The notes under the pieces: generated by a model
Database searches by the model: none
Seen by the model: the letters and a program-made list of their open reading frames with translations, nothing else
What the model was told of the DNA's origin: nothing
Shown: positions 9,055 to 17,141 of the stretch, one piece after another
Position numbering within the stretch: position 1 is the stretch's first letter
Layout: each line of letters opens with the position of its first letter
DNA from: an uncultured bacterium
Lineage (GTDB): Bacteria; Cyanobacteriota; Vampirovibrionia; Gastranaerophilales; Gastranaerophilaceae
DNA: 60,099 nucleotides
NCBI GenBank assembly: GCA_902462155.1
Contig: CABQAQ010000011.1
Span: 1 to 60,099, forward strand
Reading direction: 5' to 3'
Position numbers and translations under genes: made by a program

Positions 9055-9542
9055 TGGCATTATTAGAAATTAATAAATCAGTGAATGTTAATACATCAGA
9101 GGAATGTTTTAAATTCTATAAAGCATTTTGTAGAAGTGAACAAAATATTTCAAACTATGCGGTATTTCCTAAATTGTCTAATTTATATGTTCTTTGTGCA
9201 AGCATAGGCTATCATCTTGGAACAAAAACTCAACTTATAAATCCTGTCAGATGTACTCGTTCTGAACATATAAGTACAACTGAAGAAATGCCAACACTAA
9301 TTGCTATTGCCTATGCCGATCCAAATGAAGGTCATGACCTTTCTTTATTTGGAGATATAAAGAAAATATTTTCAATTTGCGACGAATATGCAGAAACAGG
9401 TGTACGTTTTTTAATGGAACAGTACCCATTTAAAAATATCTATTCCAACGGTGAAGTTTATAATAATGAAAAAGATTTAGAATTTTCAATTCTTATGAAA
9501 ATTAAGGAATTGAAAGAAAACTTTACTGAACAGTTGGTATAA
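9054..9542 (+). CDS. Protein resembling Dnd-associated protein 4
   Basis: A 162-residue soluble protein. The pattern FPKLSNLYVLCASIGYHLG, then TLIAIAYA, then ICDEYAETGVRFLMEQ follows what I remember of the family called DNA phosphorothioation-associated protein 4, where similar positions read as an alpha-helical core ending in EEYANGG. This is pattern memory, not an alignment. Its position directly after the DndD-like gene (TAATG overlap, ribosome site AAAGGAG inside the ATPase gene) supports the link. Its biochemical role is unknown. Confidence 0.65.
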   Translation: MALLEINKSVNVNTSEECFKFYKAFCRSEQNISNYAVFPKLSNLYVLCASIGYHLGTKTQLINPVRCTRSEHISTTEEMPTLIAIAYADPNEGHDLSLFGDIKKIFSICDEYAETGVRFLMEQYPFKNIYSNGEVYNNEKDLEFSILMKIKELKENFTEQLV

Positions 9543-9567
9543 CTCATTATTTTATAATAGGAAAGCA

Positions 9568-10404
9568 ATGTACGAAACAAATAATGATATACAATTAGAT
9601 TTATATAATGATACACAAGTAGTGTGGCGATATATGGATTTCACGAAATTTTTATCAATGCTACAGTATAAAGCACTATTTTTTTGTTCTTGCTCTCTTA
9701 TGCAAAAAATGGATCCATTTGAAGGTGAATATCCTAAAAATAATTTAAAAAATTTGAGAGACAAAAAAGATTTTGTACAATTATCTAAAGAATATACACA
9801 AAAACCTGCTGTATATCGCAGAAAATTCTTGGAAAATGTTGGAATAAATTGTTGGCATGCAAATGATACAGAAAATGCAGCGATGTGGAAAGTATACTTA
9901 TCTTCTAAAGATGGAATTGCTATAAAATCCACTATAAAAAATTTAAAAGAATCTTTTAGTCTAAATAATGAAGATGTAGTATATATAGGCAATATCCACT
10001 ATAACGATTACGAATTCAATGATATTGACATGAATTATAACGAATATTTAGAAAATGTTATTGAATTGGCTGATAAAGAAATTGCCAAGAATTTTATATC
10101 AGATTCAGATATTTTAAATAAATTAGCACAACATTATTATCCATTAATACTGTCAAAACGAAAAGAATTTGAATACGGAAAAGAAATAAGGCTTATTTCA
10201 CCAATAAATCAAAAAAACAAAACAAAAAGATTAAAAAATAATGGTAAATTTGTTAATTCAGATTTAAATACGTTAGTAGATGAAATAATTATTAGTCCAA
10301 GTTCAGATAAATGGTACGTAGACTTAGTTAAGGATGTCATAAAATCATATGGACTTGGTAGCAAAAAAACTTATCAGTCCCAAATTTATGAAAAATTTGA
10401 CTAA
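9568..10404 (+). CDS. DUF2971-family protein
   Basis: A 278-residue protein with the DUF2971 signature: an N-terminal WRYMDFTKFLSMLQYKALFF, then DPFEG, then INCWHANDTENAAMWKVY and GIAIKST. The function of this family is not established. Its members are frequent in defence islands and beside toxin-like genes. The gene follows the Dnd-associated-like gene by 25 bases with its own AGGAAAG ribosome site, so it is probably the last gene of the operon. An effector role is an inference from position only. Confidence 0.82.
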   Translation: MYETNNDIQLDLYNDTQVVWRYMDFTKFLSMLQYKALFFCSCSLMQKMDPFEGEYPKNNLKNLRDKKDFVQLSKEYTQKPAVYRRKFLENVGINCWHANDTENAAMWKVYLSSKDGIAIKSTIKNLKESFSLNNEDVVYIGNIHYNDYEFNDIDMNYNEYLENVIELADKEIAKNFISDSDILNKLAQHYYPLILSKRKEFEYGKEIRLISPINQKNKTKRLKNNGKFVNSDLNTLVDEIIISPSSDKWYVDLVKDVIKSYGLGSKKTYQSQIYEKFD

Positions 10405-10466
10405 TTGGAACCTTCATATAATTGTATTAATCAAATAAGGTTACTTTAAAAAACAAGGAAATTAAA

Positions 10467-11444
10467 ATGTACACACCACCATTTGAAATTACATCAAAAA
10501 TAATTGAACTTATCTCCAATATTTCAGAAAAGATTGGAGAGATAAATTCGCTTCAGGATAGTCCGTACCATGTTCAATTGCGGAAAGAAAACCGAATAAA
10601 AACGATACATTCATCCTTAGCTATTGAAAATAATAGTTTAAGCTTAAAACAAATTACAGCAATAATTGACGGAAAAAGAGTTTTAGGAAATCCGAACGAA
10701 ATTAAAGAAGTAAAAAATTCAATTCAGGCATATGATTTGCTTTTATCCCTTAATCCATACAAAGAAAAGGACTTACTAAAAGCTCATAAACTTATGATGC
10801 AGGATTTAGTAGATAGAAACGGAAAGTACAGAACTGACGGAGTCGGTATATTTGACGGCGAAAAAGTTGTGCATCTTGCACCTCCTGCGGATAGAGTTCC
10901 GGAGCTTATGTCAGATTTGTTTGAATGGATAAAAACAAGTGATGTACATCCCCTTATAAAAAGTTGTGTCTTCCACTATGAATTTGAATTTATTCACCCT
11001 TTCCAAGATGGGAATGGTAGAATTGGACGTTTGTGGCAGACCGTAATTTTAAAAGACTGGAAAGAAATATTTGCTTGGCTTCCCGTTGAAACTCTAATTA
11101 AAGAAAATCAAAAAGAATATTACAGTGTTCTTGGAACAAGTGACAGTGAAGCTAATAGTACAAAATTTATTGAATTTATGCTTTCATTAATCTTGAATAC
11201 AATAGAAGAAATTATTTCAACAGAAAAAAAGGTTACCAAAAAGGTTACTATAAAGGTTACCATAAATCAGCAAAAAATTATTGATGCAATTAAATCAAAT
11301 CCGCATATAACGCAAGAAGAACTCGCTGATATTATTGGAATTACAAAGAAAAGCATAACAGCAAACATGAAAAAACTTCAAGAAAACGGATTAATAAAGA
11401 GAATTGGTGCTAATAAAAACGGGTATTGGCAAATAGAAAAATAG
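10467..11444 (+). CDS. Fic-domain protein with C-terminal winged helix
   Basis: A 325-residue Fic protein. The catalytic loop HPFQDGNGRIGR (His177) is intact, so AMP transfer from ATP to a protein hydroxyl is expected. Residues 50-55 (SLAIEN) fit the inhibitory (S/T)xxxE(G/N) helix placed N-terminally, which keeps such enzymes autoinhibited. Residues about 250-264 repeat KVT three times (KKVTKKVTIKVTI), and the C-terminus is a winged helix (ITQEELADIIGITKKSITAN), a DNA-binding arrangement widespread in accessory Fic proteins. An AAGGA site precedes the ATG. It lies 62 bases after the DUF2971 gene, in the same orientation, and could be co-transcribed or autonomous. Confidence 0.92.
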   Translation: MYTPPFEITSKIIELISNISEKIGEINSLQDSPYHVQLRKENRIKTIHSSLAIENNSLSLKQITAIIDGKRVLGNPNEIKEVKNSIQAYDLLLSLNPYKEKDLLKAHKLMMQDLVDRNGKYRTDGVGIFDGEKVVHLAPPADRVPELMSDLFEWIKTSDVHPLIKSCVFHYEFEFIHPFQDGNGRIGRLWQTVILKDWKEIFAWLPVETLIKENQKEYYSVLGTSDSEANSTKFIEFMLSLILNTIEEIISTEKKVTKKVTIKVTINQQKIIDAIKSNPHITQEELADIIGITKKSITANMKKLQENGLIKRIGANKNGYWQIEK

Positions 11445-11524
11445 CGTTTTGTGTTGCTATGTAAAGTTTTGAATGCTTTCTGCGTGCTTTCACGCTAATG
11501 TGTTGTGTGCATTAGGGGGTATTC

Positions 11525-11747
11525 ATGAAAGAAGTTAGCGGATATAACATAAGCGAAGAAGAATTTAAAAAAGTCAGTAAATGGGCAGAGGATGTGCATA
11601 ATATTGCCGTAATAGTTGATTACTTTGTTTGTAATCAGCCGGAAATAGAAGAGTGCTACAACCTTTGCTCCGGTCATTAAAAATTTAAGAAATAATGCGG
11701 ATTTGTTAAACGCATTTTTTATTGATGCCGAGGAAAATAAAAATTAG
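11525..11747 (+). pseudogene. Frameshifted small gene
   Basis: An ATG with a strong ribosome site (AGGGGGT) opens a 51-residue frame beginning MKEVSGYNISEEEFKKV that stops at 11678. Around 11650 another forward frame takes over with protein-like sequence, TTFAPVIKNLRNNADLLNAF then FIDAEENKN, ending at TAG 11745. Together the two would make a helical protein of about 74 residues. I infer a single-base indel near 11650. Alternatively the 51-residue product is real and the rest chance. No function is recognised. Confidence 0.5.
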
Positions 11748-11875
11748 CTCATCAATTATATTTCAAACGTTGTTCAAAAAGTGTTCAACCGGTCAATTAA
11801 GATGGGGTAAATGTAATTTATATATAAAACCTCATTTGAATATATTTAAAACCATTAAAAAACGATTTTAAAATT

Positions 11876-12304
11876 TTAATCCTCGTAGGTTATTCCTAAA
11901 ATTTTCTCTTCAATTTCTCTTATAATTTCGGGCGTTAAACCTTCAGGTTTTGTTGCTTCCGGCATGTATTTTTTACTTGTTACTTTATCCTCGTAGACTT
12001 TTGCGTTCTTAAGCATAGTCATAATCTTTGTAACCGCATGCAATCTTGAAGGTTCAATCTTTTCACCTTTTGCCATATCGTTTTGTATGGAATCTAATAA
12101 GTTCCTTCCGAATTTATACAAATCCTCATGAAAAGTTGTATGAGTTTTAAGATATTCAGACCTTTTAACATCCCCATTGTCTGCCGCTTTCCAACGGCGG
12201 AGAGTTCTTTCATTCACATTCAACCGTTGAGCAATATTTTCTAATGTCATTAATTTTTCAATATATAATTTAGCTGCAGATTCTGCCAATAATTGTTTTT
12301 TCAT
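11876..12304 (-). CDS. Small HTH protein of the Mu-like element
   Basis: A 142-residue protein whose N-terminus carries a helix-turn-helix (MTLENIAQRLNVNERTLRRW), like the DNA-binding part of small terminase subunits and other phage HTH proteins. The middle is helical (FHEDLYKFGRNLLDSI) and the C-terminus acidic (TPEIIREIEEKILG). The ATG at 12304 follows AAGGAGTAATT and lies two bases after the stop of the recombinase-like gene, so it is the last gene of the transposition operon. Its role, whether regulator or accessory factor, is unknown. Confidence 0.78.
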   Translation of the reverse strand: MKKQLLAESAAKLYIEKLMTLENIAQRLNVNERTLRRWKAADNGDVKRSEYLKTHTTFHEDLYKFGRNLLDSIQNDMAKGEKIEPSRLHAVTKIMTMLKNAKVYEDKVTSKKYMPEATKPEGLTPEIIREIEEKILGITYED

Positions 12305-12306
12305 AA

Positions 12307-13956
12307 TTACTCCTTATTTTCTAAAATTTTATTGAGCGGATTATAATTTCCGTTATCCAAATTTGCGATTAAATCTTTGTATATTCTTATAAAATTTGGT
12401 AAACCATAATACCCTAATGCCTTTTGGATAAAAGTAAGCGGAACATTTTGCTTCAGGCACATATTTACAAAATTATGCTGTAAATCGCTAGGACGAAGTT
12501 TTACTATACCAAGATGAATTGATAATCCTCTAAGTACAACCCTTTCAATATATTCTTGAGACAATTTGGGTGAATCAAATTTAAATACAAAATCTTGCGG
12601 TTCAGGTTTTATTTCTTCAAATTTCTTTTTCAAAATATTAGAAACTCTATCATCAATTTTCAATTTTCTTATAGTTGATCCGCACCTATTCATAACAAGA
12701 CGTTGTTTGTATAGAAAGTATTTTAAGAATATCGTATTATCTTCAAAATTTATTCTTTCCCAAGTTAAAGCTAATATTTCAGGAATACTTGCTCCTGTGG
12801 ATAACGAGATATAAATTACAGGATATGCTGATGAATATTTTTTGCTACAGATAGATAGCAAGTCATTAATTTTTTCATCAGATAAAATATTCATATCAAC
12901 CGCATAGACTTTTTCCTTGCTATTATCTCTTGTTACAAGGCTATTTGTTTGCGGACAAACTGTTCTTATAATCTTTTTTAGTAATGAAATATAAATATTT
13001 ACTGATACAAGTTGAAATCCGTTATCAAACATACTTTGCTTAAATTGAGCTACAACTTTTGTCGTTATTTCTCTTATTGATAAATTATCAAAATATGGTT
13101 TTAAATGGTTTTTATAATTAGTTTTATCATGCATTAATTTTTCGAGTTTGTTTTCCATTTTCAGATGTTTTAAATATATGTATGCGGCTTTCTCAAACTT
13201 CATATCAAGAGGTTCTTTTACTTGAATCGTCTCCATTTTTGGTTTTTGAGCCTCTATATTATTTCTGAAATATTCAATTTGCTCTTTTGTAAATTCTGTT
13301 CTTACTTTTCTTACAAAAGGGGTGGAATTATAAGCATAAGGCTGTTCAATCCTTTGCTCTGATTGTAATTCTTTTTGAGCTCTGTATATTGCTTCTTGAG
13401 CGGATAATTTTTCATTAGTTAAATAATATTTTTTGAAACAAGTATATATTTCATCAGGAATAGCAGCAGTTATATGCTTACTGTATTTAGGAAGTATTCC
13501 TCTAAAACCATATTGACTGTATTTCCTGCGGATTCTTGTAAAAGTTGAAGGTGCAACTCTTGGATAACCTGATGTTTCATTAAACAATTCTACAACTTTA
13601 TTTATATTTTTAGTTCCAGCTTGGTGAATTAAGTTTAATAATCCCACATAGGCTCTTACACGATTTTGAGTTTCTTCATTAAATTTTAGAAAATCCTCGT
13701 AACCTTCCTCTTCCTCAATAACTATCGGTTTAAATTTGCTTATTGTCTCATCCCCGTCATTATTGGTGATTTCAGCAGACTTTTTAGTGTTGAAAAAATA
13801 AGTATTATTATTTTTTAAAATAATTTGTTGTTTAACTAAATCCGATAAAATCTCCGTAACTTCTTTTTCGTCAAGTTCTGATACTACTATTAATTCATCA
13901 AGATTAAATTTATCTAATCTTCTTGCTGTTTTTATTATTAAATCTCTACTTTTCAA
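12307..13956 (-). CDS. Tyrosine-recombinase-fold protein lacking catalytic residues
   Basis: A 549-residue protein starting at TTG 13956 (AAAGGATTGAACA upstream) and overlapping the MuB-like stop by 11 bases. Residues 1-60 look like a winged helix. Residues about 95-165 (PSTFTRIRRKYSQYGFRGIL) resemble the site-specific DNA-binding helices of Mu transposases. Residues 255-345 fit the core-binding helices of phage integrases, and 350-535 the catalytic fold. In box I, TGASIPEILALTW has Ser390 where Arg is expected. In box II, PSDLQHNF has Ser490 for His and Gln493 for Arg. ALGYYG has Tyr516 for His. The nucleophile-position Tyr526 (IRIYKDL) is kept. It is therefore probably non-catalytic and may bind DNA for end recognition or target choice. 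Confidence 0.8.
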   Translation of the reverse strand: MKSRDLIIKTARRLDKFNLDELIVVSELDEKEVTEILSDLVKQQIILKNNNTYFFNTKKSAEITNNDGDETISKFKPIVIEEEEGYEDFLKFNEETQNRVRAYVGLLNLIHQAGTKNINKVVELFNETSGYPRVAPSTFTRIRRKYSQYGFRGILPKYSKHITAAIPDEIYTCFKKYYLTNEKLSAQEAIYRAQKELQSEQRIEQPYAYNSTPFVRKVRTEFTKEQIEYFRNNIEAQKPKMETIQVKEPLDMKFEKAAYIYLKHLKMENKLEKLMHDKTNYKNHLKPYFDNLSIREITTKVVAQFKQSMFDNGFQLVSVNIYISLLKKIIRTVCPQTNSLVTRDNSKEKVYAVDMNILSDEKINDLLSICSKKYSSAYPVIYISLSTGASIPEILALTWERINFEDNTIFLKYFLYKQRLVMNRCGSTIRKLKIDDRVSNILKKKFEEIKPEPQDFVFKFDSPKLSQEYIERVVLRGLSIHLGIVKLRPSDLQHNFVNMCLKQNVPLTFIQKALGYYGLPNFIRIYKDLIANLDNGNYNPLNKILENKE

Positions 13957-14635
13957 TGTTCAATCCTTTCACTTGTTTTACATCAATTTTGTTTAATCCG
14001 TTTGTTGCAGCCAAATTTTCAAGTAATGAAATTCCTTTGATAATCTGGCGAAAGCGGTTAGTTTTTTCAAAAAATATTTCTTTTGCCTCATCAGTTATTT
14101 TAATTTCGGATAATTCTTCAACGATAACCTCCATATCTTCTTTTGAAAAAGGTTTAAATTCTATTATTTCAGATAACCTGTCATACAAATGCCTGTATTT
14201 ACCGAGTTTTGTTTTAGCTTCCTGCATTCCAATTAATACAACAGGAGCTCCTGTTAAATCGTGAACATCACGCAAAGTTTCTACGATTTTGCAACGGCTG
14301 ATAAGATAGTCAACTTCATCAATGATAATTACCTGAGGCTTTAATCTTAAATGAGCAATACATTGTTCCATAAGGTTCGCCATTTTTCTTGATGGGGATT
14401 CTCCGAGTTCAAAAACAATTTTTTCCATTAACCATCGGCTTGTCATTTTGTTTTGGGCTCTGACATAAACCGCATCATTTCTTGTAGCCCACCATACGGC
14501 AGTTTGAGTTTTTCCTAATCCGGGATCGCCATAAACTAATCCCATTTTTGGAACTTCATTAGATTTATCTATTAATTTATTCATTAAATCTACAAAGTTT
14601 TTTACATTACGTGTTTTAACAAATAGTTTGTGCAT
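13946..14635 (-). CDS. MuB/TniB-type AAA+ transposition ATPase
   Basis: A 229-residue AAA+ ATPase with Walker A YGDPGLGKTQ, Walker B VIIIDEVDYL and a later sensor region (RHLYDRLSEIIEFKP). In Mu and Tn5053-like elements such ATPases bind target DNA and activate the transposase. The start chosen is the ATG at 14635, eight bases after AAGGAGG; a longer frame reaching 14713 has no ribosome site and would lie deeper in the transposase gene. It overlaps the transposase stop by 20 bases, implying coupled translation and fixed stoichiometry. Confidence 0.88.
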   Translation of the reverse strand: MHKLFVKTRNVKNFVDLMNKLIDKSNEVPKMGLVYGDPGLGKTQTAVWWATRNDAVYVRAQNKMTSRWLMEKIVFELGESPSRKMANLMEQCIAHLRLKPQVIIIDEVDYLISRCKIVETLRDVHDLTGAPVVLIGMQEAKTKLGKYRHLYDRLSEIIEFKPFSKEDMEVIVEELSEIKITDEAKEIFFEKTNRFRQIIKGISLLENLAATNGLNKIDVKQVKGLNIEK

Positions 14636-16592
14636 TAAATACCTCCTTGTCTTCGCCATAGATATCGTTATATTCATTAGTTTCCTTATATTTTTCAATC
14701 CATTCCTGTTCATCTTTTGTAAGTTTTTCTTTGGTTAACAGATAATCATATTTGTCATAGTTGTTCTGAAAAATACCGTTCTGGTACTCTTCCTCGACTT
14801 GTTTTTTAACCTCAATTTGTAATTCCTGTATCTCTTCTTCTTCCTGTTTCTCAGGTAAATCCATCGTTAACAAAGGATTATGTACTTGTGCTCTTTTTAA
14901 GTGATTTACAAATTCAGTTTCTGTTCGTTTTTCTAATTGCTTCTTCAATTTTGTTTTTTGTTTTAAATCTTCAATATCTTTTGGAGTTCCAATATAATTT
15001 GCTAATGGATTAATCGGTTCAACTCGCATTGCTTCACACATAAATTCTCCGTTCAATTTAAAAACTTTAATTGAATTCAAGTTGAACAAACTGTATTTTA
15101 TAATTACATTTTTCTTATAACCATATAAAGCAGGATCATAATAATCGTTTTTTAAGAATTTTATTCCGTTTCTCTGGATTTTCTTGATTTCACGAGCCAT
15201 CATAAGATCATCTAAAGTTTCAATATTAACTCCTTCGCCCTTACCTGATTCAAGAACTTCACCTATTGTTTTACCTTCAACATGTGGACAAGGTTGTTCA
15301 TAATGATATTTTTGCAACCAAGCATTTAAAACTAAAATAACTTGCTCTATTGTTGGAATATTGACCTTGAAAATTGATTTGTGGAGTTTTTCATTTCTTC
15401 TTAATTGAGCAGGCTTTTTAATTATACTTGTACCGGAATATGAAGGAAGCATAACTTCAAAGCTGTCTTGTAATTCTCTGAACAATCTTTCAATAGGTTT
15501 TGCTTTAGCATTATATGGTTTAGCGTATATCGGTTGAATGCCAAGATTGGTAAATAAACCCGATATTCCGTTTTCGATAAAATATTTTGCCTTAAACGCT
15601 TTACCGTTATCTTGATAGACAAATTTAGGAACTTTTCCAAGATTTATAATTGAATTTCTTAACGCAGAAGCAATACATTGAGTATTTTCTTCAAGCATTA
15701 TCTCAAAACCTACAAAGCCGCCGGATTTCCAATCTTGGTACGCAACTAATGTTGGTCTGACAGGATTGCCTGTATATGGATTCTTAACAAAAAATGCTAA
15801 TCTATGCCCATCACCAATAATGACATCTCCGACTTCCAGTTTTGAAACATCTCTTGTGATATATGGGAGAACCTTATCGTGCAGAGCTTTATTACCTTCT
15901 CTTGCTTCTACCCAAACATCATAATGTTCCGCCTTGTAATTATTCGCAAATCTTCGGTAAGTTAAATCGCAGCATAAATTTTTATATCCCTTGCCTTTTA
16001 ATGCCATTTTAGTATATTTAATAGCTTTCCCAATATTTAACTGGTTTGGGTGTAAGAGATTTTTTAGTAGTTCTGATTTCTCGGCTTCAGTTAATAATGT
16101 CTTTGTTGTTTTGACTCCAAATGTGTAATTATTGATTAAACTATGTCAATCGTCATTATATTCCCGAAGTTTTTTATGCCATTCGTAAATTGTGCCGATA
16201 GCAACTTTTCCTATTGAAACAAATAAATTTTTGCATAAACAATTATTATTGTAGGCGTCAAGAAAATCTTTTCCTGCTTGTGTTTTGTTTGGTTTTTCAT
16301 TTCTGAATTTATCCCAATTTTTAATCAGGTCATATTTTGCAAGAGCCAATTTCTTTTGCTCTTCAGGAACAACATAATTAATTGGAACAAGTGCCGTTGA
16401 TTTTTCTCTGCGTTCTGTTACTTTTTTTCTAACACTTTCTTCCAAAGATGTTACTAAAATTTCATAAGATTTTGAACTTTTCCTTATAACGTACTTGTTT
16501 TTAGCGATGGATTTACGAACAGCTCTTTCAGATATACCTTTAATTTCTGCGAGTTCTTTTGTTGTAATCCAGTCTACATTTGAATTTTGCAT
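14616..16592 (-). pseudogene. MuA-type DDE transposase interrupted by an in-frame TGA
   Basis: From ATG 16592 (AAAGGAGAAAAATT upstream) the frame runs 148 codons and meets TGA at 16148-16146. The same frame then continues without another stop to TAA at 14616, 658 codons counting the TGA position, against 663 residues in phage MuA. The first part carries an HTH (TTKELAEIKGISERAVRKSI). After the TGA come the DDE triad at D261 (IGDGHRL), D328 (YQDNGKAF) and E368 (AKPIERLF), and a Mu-type C-terminal beta-barrel. The context DD-stop-HSLINN suggests a lost tryptophan codon (TGG to TGA). A downstream piece could restart at ATG 16007, but it would lack the DNA-binding region. Confidence 0.85.
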
Positions 16593-16754
16593 AATTTTTC
16601 TCCTTTCACACATTAACTCTCGTTTCCAGAAAAGTGTAGTCAATGTGTCTATATCGAAACATATCAACAAGTGCCACTTCAAACCTACAAAAACAAAGAT
16701 TTTGTGGTATTGCAAAGGCAAAATTTTTGTATATAAATAGTGACCTTTTTCAAA

Positions 16755-16798
16755 CGGAGCAAAAGCGGAACCAAACGGAACCGAAATTAGTTCCGTTT
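16755..16798. repeat. Phased CGGAAC iterons with a palindromic operator
   Basis: Copies of CGGA(A/G)C start at 16755, 16766 and 16776, about one helical turn apart. The last belongs to a palindrome, AAACGGAAC (16773-16781), eight bases, GTTCCGTTT (16790-16798). The array lies between the divergent transposase and Mor-like genes and overlaps the expected -35 region of the Mor-like promoter. It could be an operator or, by analogy with the Mu enhancer, a combined regulator and transposase site. Confidence 0.75.
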
Positions 16799-16802
16799 GT
16801 TA

Positions 16803-16808
16803 TATAAT
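16803..16808 (+). promoter_or_regulatory. -10 element of the Mor-like gene
   Basis: A perfect TATAAT lies 18 bases before the ATG at 16826, with AAAGGGG as ribosome site between. The -35 position (around 16780-16785) has no TTGACA-like sequence and falls inside the iteron palindrome, so activation or repression through the iterons is likely. Confidence 0.6.
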
Positions 16809-16825
16809 GAGGTAAAGGGGTAATC

Positions 16826-17140
16826 ATGGCTATAAAATTAAAACCTGAGCCTGTATGGGCAAAATATATAACAGAGGATAATCTTCCAACAGAAGATTTA
16901 AAATTGCTTTGCGAAATTATTGGATTAGAAGCAACTAAGAAATTGATGTTTAATGCCGCAGGAGACAAGTTTTCAATCCATGCTCACTGTAATCAACCAT
17001 ATAAAAAGCAGTATATTATAGATAACTATACTGCGACAAGAAGAAATATAATCGAGCTAGTTAAAGCTTGTGATACAACTCAACGATACGTTTATAAGGT
17101 AATAAAAGAACATGTTGAGGGGAAAAAGGATAAAAAATAA
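16826..17140 (+). CDS. Mor-like transcription activator
   Basis: A 104-residue protein. The order LKLLCEIIGLEATKKLMFNA, a short strand (DKFSIHAH), a linker, then IIELVKACDTTQRYVYKVI follows the Mor/C family of Mu activators: an N-terminal dimerisation part, a loop and a C-terminal HTH. In Mu, Mor turns on middle transcription. Here it probably controls its own promoter or the adjoining gene. It is co-transcribed with the next gene, one base separating stop and start. Confidence 0.72.
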   Translation: MAIKLKPEPVWAKYITEDNLPTEDLKLLCEIIGLEATKKLMFNAAGDKFSIHAHCNQPYKKQYIIDNYTATRRNIIELVKACDTTQRYVYKVIKEHVEGKKDKK

Positions 17141-17141
17141 A

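Noticed and set aside
7039..9542. Full DNA phosphorothioation (Dnd) system
   Set aside because: Only a DndD-like and a possible associated gene are seen; dndB, dndC, dndE and the desulfurase are absent from the window.
11772..11788. GTTCAA pair with 11-base period as the left end of the Mu-like element
   Set aside because: It has the wrong orientation and a different core from the GTTCCG iterons, with only two copies.
16146..16148. TGA decoded as an amino acid in this organism
   Set aside because: TGA ends other genes here in sensible places (4702-4704 with an eight-base overlap to the next gene, 40570-40572), so a local nonsense mutation is simpler.
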